A DNA stretch of 14,807 bases, taken from NCBI GenBank assembly GCA_938049795.1, contig CALLCD010000146.1, forward strand, positions 1 through 14,807. The letters are read 5' to 3'. Below the pieces are notes generated by a model. That model saw nothing but the letters and a program-made list of their open reading frames with translations, searched no databases and was not told the DNA's origin. This DNA is from an uncultured Hyphomonadaceae bacterium. Lineage in GTDB: Bacteria > Pseudomonadota > Alphaproteobacteria > Caulobacterales > Hyphomonadaceae. Below, piece by piece: positions 1 through 7,666 of this stretch (positions within the stretch are counted from its first letter, which is position 1; every line of letters begins with the position of its first letter). The position numbers were made by a program, and so were the translations under genes.

Positions 1-510
1 CGTATCAGAACCGCTGCCACCCTCAATCGTGTTCAGGCCGGTCCCGACGACGAATGTATCATTGCCTGCCCCGCCAGAGACCGTGTCATTGCCGCGCCCG
101 CCATTGAGAATATTGTCCTCATCATCGCCGATCAGCGTGTCAGACCCATTGGTACCGATCAAATTCTCGATACTGGAGATCTCGTCATTGCTTGCCGCAC
201 CGCCGCCGGAAGTGGTCTCTGTTTCAAGATCGACCGTGATGCCTGTTGCGAAAGCAGAGTAATTAACCGTATCGACGCCATCGCCACCAAAGTAGCTATT
301 GGCCCCGGCACCAGCGATAAATGTGTCAGCACCATCTCCACCGTAGAGGGCGTCGTCGCCTGAACCATCTGCAATCAGATCGTCGCCCGCTTCAGCAAAC
401 ACTTGCGCATCGTTGCTAGAGGTATCGCGGAACTCATCATTGCCATTGCCGAGATTGACTTGCCCATCAATCAGCCCGGAATTGATCACTACATCATCGC
501 CAAGGCCGGT
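1..510 (-). repeat. RTX calcium-binding nonapeptide repeats (protein-level)
   Basis: Translated on the minus strand, this stretch carries repeated Gly/Asp motifs: GLGDD, GNGND, EAGDD, GSGDD, GGDGAD, GGDGVD, then GTNGSD, NGGRGND, SGGAGND and EGGSGSD. They match the GGxGxDxUx consensus whose tandem copies fold into a parallel beta-roll that binds calcium. They fall in two groups, about 510-265 and 150-1, separated by a degenerate spacer that is rich in Thr and Glu. The array continues past the left edge, so the copy number is incomplete. Confidence 0.85.
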
Positions 511-1935
511 GAACACCTGGCCAGAAATCTCCCCGTCATTGATGATCCTATCATCAAAATTGATACTGGTCGGGATATTGAAAACGTCATCACCCACAGC
601 GTCCCTAACTTCCATCGGCGCATCATTGGACCTACTTGCCGTGAGCGTTCCAAATTCTTCAGTATCGAAACTGATCGTCTCCGGGAATATGGGTTCACCC
701 GTTGCAGTTTGCTCCTGGAACACGACTATGCCCGCCGCCTGTGTTGCTGCAACATCAATAAGTGGCAGTATGAAGGGGCCGTCAAAATTGATTGGCCTAA
801 AAATCTCGATATTGGGCCCACCTCCCGAGCTGCTTTCAAATGCAAAGAGCTCGCCTGTTTCATTCAGAACAATTCCACGCAGGTCCGAACTGATCTGCCC
901 GTCCAGGCTGATTGTCCCCTCTGGCACTGTGTTCGTGCTGAACAATGCCCCTAACGTGTAAGAAAGCTGGAAGTCACCCTCACGGCTCCCGCGGAATGCA
1001 AACTCAAAGTTCTGCGTATTGTCCGCGTCGGCAATGATCTGCCCAGTGGCGGTATTTGTCAGATTGACACCCGCACCGGCCGCAATACCTGAGCTGTTGG
1101 ACTCGATCAGACCGCTATTCTCAATCTCGCTGACAGTCGTTGTAAACACGAGGTCAACCGCAGCAACCGAATCATCTGGAAGCGCTGGAGCAGATCCTTC
1201 AACAAACCCAAATGTCACGAAGGCCAGCCCCTCGCTGAGGATTGATCCGGAATTGTTGAGGATAAAACCAGTGTCCGAGTTCAGGGGAATATTTGTATCG
1301 CGGATTGTTGGCAAGCCGCCGGCCGACACAGTCGTACTTTGCGATGTTAAAGTTCCCTCATTATTTATGGTAGACGCCTCAGAGGTAATGATCGCTGACC
1401 GTGGTCCTTCAACAAGCCCCCCCGCCAGGTTGTTGATAACAACAATACCATCATCGGGGACTTCAAAGTCATCATCGAAAAACCCGACACAAATACGTCG
1501 CCCCCATTGTTGAAGGTGACATTGTCGCCTGAAGCGGTGACCGCGACACCGTCAGATCGGCCGAATACGAAGGTTTGTAGCGTGAAGTCTACGTTGACAG
1601 TGGTGAACGTCGTATCATCCGATTCAAGTGTTAGGATATCCTGAAAATCACTGAGAACATTCAAATTTCCATTGTCCGCGGCACTGTGTGTTAAGTCCAA
1701 TGGCGTTGATGCGCCAATAGGTAAAGTTACATTCGCCAAAAAAAACTGAGGGCAGCATTTCGGAGGCCTGAATTGTGTTTGTCCCGCCAAACGGACTCAC
1801 GATCAAGACCGCCTCTACCAGGCTCAAGCCATCACCGTCCGCAGTCTCGCTTGCCACGTCGGGAACGCCGGTGGATAGGTCTATTGTGTTGTCATCACCG
1901 ACGCTGGCACTCGTCGTAAATACAAGATCCGTCAT
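1..1935 (-). pseudogene. Large RTX-type calcium-binding repeat protein, two frameshifts as read, 3' end off window
   Basis: The product begins at 1935 (MTDLVFTT) and the frame is still open at base 1, so only about 645 codons are seen. The first 60 or so residues resemble the N-terminal domain of CSLREA-type proteins (GDDNTID, then ADGDGLSLVEAV). A long beta-rich stretch full of N, G, S and T follows, then glycine/aspartate nonapeptides of the hemolysin-type calcium-binding family towards the left edge. There is no Sec signal, which fits type I secretion through a C-terminal signal outside the window. Frame integrity fails twice. Coding passes from the 1935 frame to another frame at the A8 run 1738-1745 (one base too many) and back at the A5 run 1478-1482 (one base too few). 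Reading straight through gives a stop at 1648. The cause could be sequencing error, a decayed gene or phase variation. A GAGGAGG sits 12 nt before the ATG, a long spacing. Function beyond calcium-binding surface or secreted protein is unknown. Confidence 0.8.
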
Positions 1936-1955
1936 TTCAGGTACATTCCTCCTCA

Positions 1956-1972
1956 GTCACCACAAGTGTGAC
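1956..1972 (-). promoter_or_regulatory. Short dyad just upstream of the RTX gene ribosome binding site
   Basis: GTCAC and GTGAC form a perfect 5-bp inverted repeat around a 7-base spacer (17 bp in all). The dyad lies directly beside the GAGGAGG motif that precedes the RTX start. Its position would suit an operator or an mRNA hairpin that hides the ribosome binding site. A 5-bp dyad can easily arise by chance and no regulator gene is adjacent, so this is only a candidate. Confidence 0.15.
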
Positions 1973-2004
1973 GCACCATTAGCCCAATAAGGTCGCGTTT
2001 CCAC

Positions 2005-2082
2005 TTACCCCTCACCTGTACGCTTGCCGCATAACTCCCAGTTTTCAACGAGGTCTTGCACCATTTCGCGCAACTCGTTCAT
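2005..2082 (-). CDS. Possible 25-residue small ORF (doubtful)
   Basis: An ATG at 2082 opens a 25-codon frame (MNELREMVQDLVENW..., ending in TAA at 2005). It would give one charged amphipathic helix. The same frame is open upstream to a TTG at 2160, giving 51 residues with a hydrophobic IKIVLI segment before the helix. No good ribosome binding site precedes either start. It could be a small protein, the 3' remnant of a lost gene, or chance. I do not recognise a family. Confidence 0.2.
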   Translation of the reverse strand: MNELREMVQDLVENWELCGKRTGEG

Positions 2083-2293
2083 GGGATCATGGATCAGGAC
2101 AATCTTTATTCTCTTTGTGCCGATTATAGGTATGTTCGGTGATAGGTTTTGACTGCGCAATTTGTTTTCTTACTTCAATCATAAGCTTAGGCGTCGACCT
2201 TCATCTGCAACCTCATTATCACGCCGGGCGCACCGCGACTTCGCTTGAGCGAGGGAGCGAAGGTCAGAGGATATATGGAGGCTTATCCAGCGC

Positions 2294-2647
2294 TTAATCG
2301 AAAAGTACGAAGCCAAGAGTAAGCGACATGAGAAGAAGGCCGAGGCAAAAGCTCCACACGCCGAGATAAAACGGCCAGACGATCAGATTGCGAAACTGTG
2401 CGCCAAGCCGCTGCAAATCCGGCGCGGCCTCAGCGTAATCTCGTCGGCGCAAATAATGGACCGTCTCGGTCAGGTCCACGGCTTTACGCTCGGTGCCGGC
2501 TTCGGGCGCTTCGATTTGTTCTCCAATGTGCAGATTCCGCCGGTCAAGCGCCCCCCGAAACAGGAAAAATCCGATCCCGAAGATGACGAAAAAGAACACG
2601 CCGAGAAATGCGGCGTAGCGTCCGGTCTCAAAGATAAAATCAGCCAT
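2294..2647 (-). CDS. Small two-TM membrane protein, unknown function
   Basis: I do not recognise a family. The protein has about 117 residues and starts MADFIFETG. A hydrophobic segment at about residues 10-30 (rich in F, V, I, G) is followed by a soluble charged stretch at about 31-80, then a second hydrophobic region at about 90-115 that runs to the C terminus (ending LFD). The start at 2647 is preferred over an ATG five codons earlier because GGAG lies 7 nt before it. It overlaps the end of the amidase gene by 8 bp, so translation is probably coupled. As the last gene of a transporter-amidase-membrane protein run it may have a cell-envelope role, but that rests on context only. Confidence 0.75.
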   Translation of the reverse strand: MADFIFETGRYAAFLGVFFFVIFGIGFFLFRGALDRRNLHIGEQIEAPEAGTERKAVDLTETVHYLRRRDYAEAAPDLQRLGAQFRNLIVWPFYLGVWSFCLGLLLMSLTLGFVLFD

Positions 2648-3404
2648 ATGTCCGCTCCACATCCGCGATCACCGCCATCATCCGGCGCAGCGTTTCAAGA
2701 TCGGCCTGTCCTGTCAGCCGTTCGGGCAGCCAATGGCGCTGGAAGGCCAGCACCGCCGCCTCCGTCTGAGGCCCATATTTCCCGCTCTCGTCCAGACCAT
2801 ACCCGATCCGGCCGAGCAACTCCTGCAACCGGCTTACCGGCCCGCCTTCATCATCACGGCCAAGGCCACGCCCAATCAGATCGAGCGGCCGCTCCCCCTC
2901 GGGCGCATCCGGCCAAAGCCCGATCCCGTGGCTCCCAAGCGCGTCCCACGGAAAATGCTCTCCTGGATCTTCCTTCCGCAGCGGCGCAATATCGGAATGG
3001 CCAATGACCCGCGCGGGCGGAATATCATGCCGCGCCACAATGTCCTTACAAAGATTAATAACCGCCTCGATCTGCGCGTCTGGATAGGGCGGCAGGCTGC
3101 CATCGGCCAGCGGCACATTATGTCCGCCATTGACGATCTCGATGCCCACCGAGCAAGAATTGAGATCAGTGTCGCCCTGCCAATTCCCGACGCCCGCATG
3201 CCAGGCGCGGCACGCCTCATCCACAAGCTGGCTGATCCGCCCATCTTCCCAGACCATGTAATGCGCCGAGACCTCCGCCGCCGCATCCTGCATACGCTCT
3301 AAAGCTGCCTGCCCGCTTTCCATGCCGGTATAATGCAGGATCAACATGTCGATGCCGGCCTTGCGCGCATTGAAATTCGGGCTCGGCGTCTGCTCGATCT
3401 TCAT
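2640..3404 (-). CDS. N-acetylmuramoyl-L-alanine amidase, AmpD/AmiD type, with peptidoglycan-binding domain
   Basis: This 254-residue zinc amidase should cut the lactyl-amide bond between MurNAc and the stem peptide. An Amidase_2 domain covers about residues 5-155. The zinc ligands are visible as His24 (ILHYTG), His136 (IGHSD) and Asp146 (KEDPG). Glu89 (VGIEI) and Lys144 fit the catalytic and oxyanion positions known from AmpD. A C-terminal peptidoglycan-binding helical domain (about 185-250) carries the usual YG..T..AV..FQ pattern. No signal peptide is seen at MKIEQTPSPNF, which suggests a cytoplasmic recycling role as in AmpD. The added wall-binding domain is more like AmiD, so location is open. 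Its ATG overlaps the stop of the upstream transporter gene (ATGA), and it overlaps the next gene by 8 bp. Confidence 0.92.
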   Translation of the reverse strand: MKIEQTPSPNFNARKAGIDMLILHYTGMESGQAALERMQDAAAEVSAHYMVWEDGRISQLVDEACRAWHAGVGNWQGDTDLNSCSVGIEIVNGGHNVPLADGSLPPYPDAQIEAVINLCKDIVARHDIPPARVIGHSDIAPLRKEDPGEHFPWDALGSHGIGLWPDAPEGERPLDLIGRGLGRDDEGGPVSRLQELLGRIGYGLDESGKYGPQTEAAVLAFQRHWLPERLTGQADLETLRRMMAVIADVERTYG

Positions 3405-4303
3405 GACGGCCCGCTCCCCGCTTTCTTGCCGAGCGCCGCCTCCGGCATTGATTTGTTCGGCCGCACGGCAATCACAAACACGCCGCCCAGCGAGATCACC
3501 GCACCGAGAATAAGGTTCGCCGTAATCGGTTCACCCAGCATAATGATGCTCAGCACCACGCCCCAGATCGGTGTCATCAGCGTGAGCGGCGACAGGAGCG
3601 AAATGTCATATTTCTTGATCAATTGATAAAACCCGCCATGACCAAAAATCGACACGCCAACCACCGCAAATATCGTCGCCACAATCACCCACAGACCGCC
3701 CGCCGAATATGTCTCCCACTGCCCCGTCTCAATGAAAAACGACACCGCAAACAGCGGCAAAAACGAGAACAGGCCAATCCAAGCCTGCATCTGTAAGGCC
3801 GAAATCGGCTCCATCCGCTTCATCAAGATTCCGCCAACCGAACCAATGAACGCCGCGCCAACAATGTATAAAAGCCCGAAGGATATCGTGAAGCTTGCCG
3901 GATCGACCGCGATCACCAACACGCCCGCAAAAGCAAGCATAATCCCGAGCCCCCGCCGCCAGCCAATCGTCTCACCGAGAAACGCCATGCTCATCAGCGT
4001 CGAAAACGGCACGCCAAGCTGACCAACCACCGCCGCCGCCGACGCCTCGGCATTCGCAAGCCCCAAAAACAACAGCGCAAAATGCCCCGACCCGATAAAA
4101 AACGAGATGAAGAACAGCGTCTTGATGTCTTTCGGGATCGGCCGCAAAAACGGCACCAGCAAGAGCGCCACACCCAAAAACCGCACCGCCGCAAAAAAGA
4201 TCGGCGGCACACTGGCATCGAACACAACCCACCGCGTCACAGCGATGTTCAGCCCCCAAACGAGACAGACAGCAAACAACAAGAGAAAGTCACGGAATCC
4301 CAT
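3401..4303 (-). CDS. EamA/DMT-family transporter
   Basis: This is a 300-residue integral membrane protein with about ten hydrophobic helices arranged as two EamA repeats, roughly residues 5-132 and 144-282. Typical family features are an early CLVWGLN segment, a GET motif after the fourth helix in repeat one (FLGETIGW), and its counterpart in repeat two (MLGEPITAN). The family exports or exchanges small metabolites such as amino acids, and the substrate cannot be read from sequence. A charged tail follows the last helix. AGGA lies about 8 nt before the ATG at 4303. The stop overlaps the start of the amidase gene by 4 bp, so the two are probably co-translated. Confidence 0.9.
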   Translation of the reverse strand: MGFRDFLLLFAVCLVWGLNIAVTRWVVFDASVPPIFFAAVRFLGVALLLVPFLRPIPKDIKTLFFISFFIGSGHFALLFLGLANAEASAAAVVGQLGVPFSTLMSMAFLGETIGWRRGLGIMLAFAGVLVIAVDPASFTISFGLLYIVGAAFIGSVGGILMKRMEPISALQMQAWIGLFSFLPLFAVSFFIETGQWETYSAGGLWVIVATIFAVVGVSIFGHGGFYQLIKKYDISLLSPLTLMTPIWGVVLSIIMLGEPITANLILGAVISLGGVFVIAVRPNKSMPEAALGKKAGSGPS

Positions 4304-4378
4304 TTCGCTTCCTTAACAGGATTTGCGTAGATTCCTATCAGATTGATCGTGGGTTCAGAGCCCCAGCCTCAACAGCCC

Positions 4379-4693
4379 TTATTCGACCGTCCAACCTTCG
4401 CCCGTCTGGCGTGCTTCAAGCGTCACTGATGCCGGTTCGGACGCGTGATCAGATCGGCTTGAGGCAGAGGCCCGCGCGCTTTGACCTTGTCGCTGAACCT
4501 TGATTCTGAGCATCAGCGCCGCAATCGCTACCAGAATCCCCAATATCGCCGTCGCAATCGCCACAATCCCTGCGGCAACGACAAAAAGACCGCCCAGCAA
4601 GATACGCCGAACGAGCCGTCCCGCCTTATACAGGACCGCCAAAAGGCTGGTCATCGGGCTCATCGAGCCGCCTGCGGTGCCGTTTGCTGTCAT
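4379..4693 (-). CDS. Small membrane protein, unknown function
   Basis: A 104-residue protein that I cannot assign to a family. It starts MTANGTAGGSMSPM. A very hydrophobic block at about residues 30-63 (Ala/Ile/Val/Leu/Gly) could be one long or two short membrane helices. It is followed by a basic stretch (LRIKVQRQGQ) and a Ser/Ala-rich polar tail. The frame stays open upstream to 4861, but that part overlaps the J-domain gene and looks non-coding (Arg-rich). The ATG at 4693 has GAGGA 7 nt upstream, which decides the start. It lies 49 bp downstream of the DjlA-like gene and may be co-transcribed with it. Confidence 0.65.
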   Translation of the reverse strand: MTANGTAGGSMSPMTSLLAVLYKAGRLVRRILLGGLFVVAAGIVAIATAILGILVAIAALMLRIKVQRQGQSARASASSRSDHASEPASVTLEARQTGEGWTVE

Positions 4694-4742
4694 TATCTGA
4701 TCCTCGATCTTTATTAGAAGATGGTCGCTTTTAGTCCAAACG

Positions 4743-5447
4743 TCAATCCGGCCGGACAAGCATTCCGCGCTCAACACGGATTTTTGTATAGGCCGACGTA
4801 ATCGCCGCCGCTTTATCATGCGCGGCCAGTTCAAATTCGCGCGGTGCGCCATTGGTGACAACGCGATCAGGGTGGTTGTCCGCCATCAATTTGCGATAGG
4901 CGAGCCGTATATCGCCAAACTCGGCATCATGGGCGACGCCCAAAATCACATAAGGATCATCCGCTTTCGCGCCCAGATGGCTCGCCCGGATGCGCAAAAA
5001 CGTCGCCTCCGAAAAGCCGAACGCCGCCGATACGGTCTCCAGAAACACCATCTCATCTTGCGTCACCACGCCATCCGCGCCCGCAATATAGAACAATCCG
5101 TCCAACACACCCTCGAGCAGACAGGAGCGATTCTTGTATTTCTTGCCAATTTTCCGCGCATAGGATTCATAGCCGCGCACGGTTTGCTGGGCCAGTTCGA
5201 ACACCCGCCGCACCGCCGCCTGATCCTCCGGCGCGGTCTGGAAGATATGCGCGAACACCGCGACCTCATCGGTCGTCACCGTCCCGTCGGCCTTGGCGAG
5301 CTTCGCCCCAAGCCCGATCACTGCCGCCGTAAAGCCGACATCATTGGGATCTGGCGCACATTCAAGGTCTTCGGGCAGGCGCTCTGGCTCCCCGTCCGGC
5401 TCGAACAGGGAGCGGCCAATATCAAGTATGCGTTGCCAAATGCTCAT
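4743..5447 (-). CDS. DjlA-like co-chaperone with TerB and J domains
   Basis: This 234-residue protein has two domains. Residues about 36-155 form a TerB-type helical domain with two acidic loops, KADGTVTTDE and GADGVVTQDE. Residues about 163-228 are a J domain (DDPYVILGV), with the diagnostic HPD triad at 192-194 in the loop after helix II and a basic helix II (RLAYRKLM). J proteins stimulate the ATPase of an Hsp70 (DnaK), and the TerB part probably sets the location or client. Unlike Escherichia coli DjlA there is no obvious N-terminal membrane helix, so it may be cytoplasmic or peripheral. The gene follows the ion channel gene by 54 bp on the same strand. Confidence 0.88.
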   Translation of the reverse strand: MSIWQRILDIGRSLFEPDGEPERLPEDLECAPDPNDVGFTAAVIGLGAKLAKADGTVTTDEVAVFAHIFQTAPEDQAAVRRVFELAQQTVRGYESYARKIGKKYKNRSCLLEGVLDGLFYIAGADGVVTQDEMVFLETVSAAFGFSEATFLRIRASHLGAKADDPYVILGVAHDAEFGDIRLAYRKLMADNHPDRVVTNGAPREFELAAHDKAAAITSAYTKIRVERGMLVRPD

Positions 5448-5501
5448 ATCGCCGCGAGTCTAGCAGCAAACAGGGCATTTGTGAGGCGTTGTTTTCAACA
5501 A

Positions 5502-6383
5502 TTACGGGTCCGGCCTCTCAGCCCCTCCCTTCGGCGGCGGCAGCTGCGCGCGCATCTCACGAATCTCAGCCTGCATCTGCTTGAGCGTTTCAAGGATCTG
5601 CCCCCGCATCACGGCGCCATCCTCGGCAAGGTCTTCAAGCTCATCGATCTTGTCGTCCTGCACCGCATCATGCTCGGCCTGCAAGGCTTCGACAAAAACG
5701 GCGATAAACAGGTTCAGAATCGCAAAACTGGCCAGAAACAGGAAAATCAGGAAAAATACCCACGCATAGGGATGCCCGTCATCAATCACTTTCTGCATCA
5801 CTTCAAACCGCCAGCCATCCATTGTCATCACCTGAAACAGGCTAAGCGCAGACGAATGCAGATCCCCGAACAGCGCTTTCACCTCCGGCGTCTCCGTATT
5901 GCCAAACAGATTGGTCGCAATCACCGCGCCGACATAGATCATAAGGATCATCACCGCGATAATCGCCGTCATGCCCGGTAGCGCGCGAAACAGAGCCTCG
6001 GTGATCCGCCGCAACATCGGCACAAAATGCAAAAGCCGCAACACCCGCAAAACCCGCATCGCCCGCAACACCGCAAACGCGCCCGACGCCGGGATCAGCG
6101 AAATGCCAATCACGATCACATCGAAAATATTCCAGCCAACTTTGAAAAACGCGAACCGCCACGCAATCAGCTTGATCACCATCTCGGCGACAAACACAGT
6201 CAGAATGGCATAGTCAATCAGAAGCAGCCTGTCGTACCAGTAAGTCCCGGGTTCGGTGAACGTCAAAGCGCCCAGAATCACCGCATTGATGAAAATCAGC
6301 GCAATAATCGCAAACCGGAAAAGACGACTGGAGACGAAATGCTGCAAACGTGTTTCCGGCTCCAGAATTAGGCGGCGTGGCAT
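5502..6383 (-). CDS. Voltage-gated cation channel, NaChBac/BacNav family, unusual selectivity filter
   Basis: A 293-residue six-TM channel subunit, expected to work as a homotetramer in the inner membrane. S1-S4 fill about residues 20-120. S4 has arginines every third residue (Arg107, 110, 113, 116), which act as the voltage sensor. S5 is about 137-160, the pore loop about 170-195, and S6 about 207-235 with the conserved Asn224. An acidic then coiled-coil tail (about 243-280) resembles the tetramerisation helix of the family. The filter is odd: known BacNavs have TLESW, whereas here residues 187-193 are TMDGWRF. Asp replaces Glu and Gly sits at position four, like domain I of eukaryotic calcium channels. 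AGGAG lies 5 nt before the ATG. The fold is clear; ion selectivity (Ca2+ or Na+) is inference. Confidence 0.92.
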   Translation of the reverse strand: MPRRLILEPETRLQHFVSSRLFRFAIIALIFINAVILGALTFTEPGTYWYDRLLLIDYAILTVFVAEMVIKLIAWRFAFFKVGWNIFDVIVIGISLIPASGAFAVLRAMRVLRVLRLLHFVPMLRRITEALFRALPGMTAIIAVMILMIYVGAVIATNLFGNTETPEVKALFGDLHSSALSLFQVMTMDGWRFEVMQKVIDDGHPYAWVFFLIFLFLASFAILNLFIAVFVEALQAEHDAVQDDKIDELEDLAEDGAVMRGQILETLKQMQAEIREMRAQLPPPKGGAERPDP

Positions 6384-6440
6384 ATGTGCTCCTGTCCCTG
6401 TCTCAAATGACCCGTGCGGCTCCGTCCCTGTCGTGCCCCG

Positions 6441-6938
6441 CTAGCGCGCTGCCGTCGTTGTGTCGCTGACGATGACCCAGCCCGCGCCGAAATCCCGAAA
6501 GACCAGCGTGAACAGCCCCGAAGGCGTGTCGCCGTTACGCGTCAGCTTCCAGCGGCCATGAACCACGCCCGCATCCCTTGCGAGCGGGTGGACCTCGAGG
6601 TCGGAAAAATCGAGCTGCCCCATCTGCGCGCGCGTCGAATAGGTCCGCAAATACCGCTCCAGCGTCGCCTGCCAGCCGCGCGTAATGTTCCCGCCTGAGC
6701 CAAAGCGTAACTGATCATCCTTCCAGTAATGCTCCATAAAAGCGGGAATATCGCCGCCGTTCCAAGCCTCGGACTGCGCCGTCATCACATCAAGGATCGC
6801 CGTCTCGATGCCCGCCTGATCGATCACTGCCGACGCCGACGCCGCAGACACATTGCCCACAGACCCGCCAGCGCCCGGCCCATGCACACAGCCAACCAGC
6901 ATCGACATAGCCAGAATACCACCCAGAATCCGTCCCAT
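6441..6938 (-). CDS. Lipoprotein with NTF2/SnoaL-like (DUF4440-type) domain
   Basis: A 165-residue protein. The N terminus has a short hydrophobic signal ending in a lipobox, Leu14-Val15-Gly16-Cys17, so it should be lipidated and held in the inner or outer membrane facing the periplasm. After a Gly/Ala/Ser linker, residues about 40-163 look like an NTF2-like cone fold: a helix with SEAWNGGD..AFMEHYW, then a strand pattern (LRFGSGG), then GRWKLTR, FTLVFRDF and GWVIVSDTT. Such domains bind small ligands or serve as isomerase-like enzymes, and no activity can be named here. The ATG at 6938 is chosen over one two codons upstream because GGGGAGG abuts the upstream ATG but lies 6 nt before this one. 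Confidence 0.82.
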   Translation of the reverse strand: MGRILGGILAMSMLVGCVHGPGAGGSVGNVSAASASAVIDQAGIETAILDVMTAQSEAWNGGDIPAFMEHYWKDDQLRFGSGGNITRGWQATLERYLRTYSTRAQMGQLDFSDLEVHPLARDAGVVHGRWKLTRNGDTPSGLFTLVFRDFGAGWVIVSDTTTAAR

Positions 6939-6991
6939 AATCATCCTCCCCGTTCCTTCCCCGTTCTAACAACCCTGACAGGAATACCAAG

Positions 6992-7666
6992 CTAATTTGC
7001 AAGATCAAACGCCCATTCCAGCGGCACGGGAAGTCCAACGCTGCTATAATCGACACGAATGGCGCGGCGTCTGGAGGCTGAAGCCGACGCGTCGGAGCGA
7101 TGGAGCGTCAGAGCTTTAACGACAAGAACATCCCCTCTTTTTGCCGTGCAATTTAGAGCGCGCGCCTGCTGGCCATATGTGATCGCCTCACCCGCCGAGA
7201 CCCGCCCGAGCCGGTCCGAGCGCGGCGCAAGCTGGAGGCAGCCATTGTCTGCATCACAATCATCGAGGTGGATGCGGACAAACACCATCTTCTCAGGCAG
7301 CGCTATGGGCGGCTCGCAATGCCAGATACCCGCCTTTCGCGACCAGTTGGTATATCCCGCAACATCCAGACGCTCCCGAAGCGCGACAACGCGGTCCTGA
7401 TGCCACGGCAATGCCCAATTCGCCTCCTCCGATTTATCAAAAGAGACAATACGCAATGGGTCGGGCAAATAGCCAAGTTCGCTCAACAGTGCGCGCAAAT
7501 CCTTCGATTGCCGCAGCGCGCGATCCAGTTTCCCATGGGGGGCGGCCCGTTCGCCAATGCGCGAGTCCATATCGGCAGCCTCGTCCAGTTCGGCCAGTAC
7601 ATCCTCACCAAGCGCACCACGGAACCAGACATAAGACTCACGGTCGAGATTCGCTCTTAAAGACAT
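6992..7666 (-). CDS. Phytanoyl-CoA dioxygenase (PhyH) family Fe(II)/2-oxoglutarate oxygenase
   Basis: The protein has about 224 residues and starts MSLRANLDRESYVWFRGAL. The non-heme iron triad is visible: His89-x-Asp91 in PWHQD and the distal His189 in LTLHRSD. Arginines at about 199-204 (RRRAIRVDY) fit the 2-oxoglutarate carboxylate site. The central DADNGCLQLAPRSDR stretch matches the family pattern (D..NG.L...PGSH) with Arg-Ser-Asp in place of Gly-Ser-His. The substrate is unknown; the family hydroxylates small molecules or acyl chains. The start at 7666 is chosen because the frame further upstream lies inside the GST gene and is not family-like. The two genes overlap by 10 bp, and the weak ribosome binding site suggests translational coupling. 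Confidence 0.85.
   Translation of the reverse strand: MSLRANLDRESYVWFRGALGEDVLAELDEAADMDSRIGERAAPHGKLDRALRQSKDLRALLSELGYLPDPLRIVSFDKSEEANWALPWHQDRVVALRERLDVAGYTNWSRKAGIWHCEPPIALPEKMVFVRIHLDDCDADNGCLQLAPRSDRLGRVSAGEAITYGQQARALNCTAKRGDVLVVKALTLHRSDASASASRRRAIRVDYSSVGLPVPLEWAFDLAN

Larger units (their letters stand above)
1936..2293. other. Intergenic region of about 360 bp, less GC-rich than its flanks
   Basis: No convincing gene is seen. It holds the RTX ribosome binding site and the 1956-1972 dyad, a possible tiny ORF ending at 2005, and an imperfect hairpin at about 2234-2265 (arms TTCGCT/AGCGAA extended by GAC/GTC with one bulged base). The hairpin has no T-run on either strand, so it is not a normal intrinsic terminator. 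The lower GC, shared with the RTX gene, may mark the edge of an acquired or variable segment. A promoter for the RTX gene is expected here, but I see no hexamer pair I would defend. Confidence 0.5.

Noticed and set aside
403..961. Two overlapping plus-strand open frames of about 180 codons
   Set aside because: The minus strand here encodes the RTX protein without a stop, with clear repeat motifs. The plus frames have no protein-like pattern.
2234..2265. Imperfect hairpin as terminator of the transporter-amidase operon
   Set aside because: The stem has a bulge and no T-run follows on either strand, so it does not meet the pattern of an intrinsic terminator.
4694..4861. N-terminal extension of the small membrane protein gene
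   Set aside because: The extension overlaps the J-domain coding region, is Arg-rich, and lacks a ribosome binding site as good as that of the ATG at 4693.
4818..5981. Long plus-strand open frame (about 387 codons)
   Set aside because: It lies antisense to the DjlA-like and channel genes, both of which have clear motifs. The product is Arg/His/Gln-rich with no recognisable domain, as expected of a GC-rich shadow.
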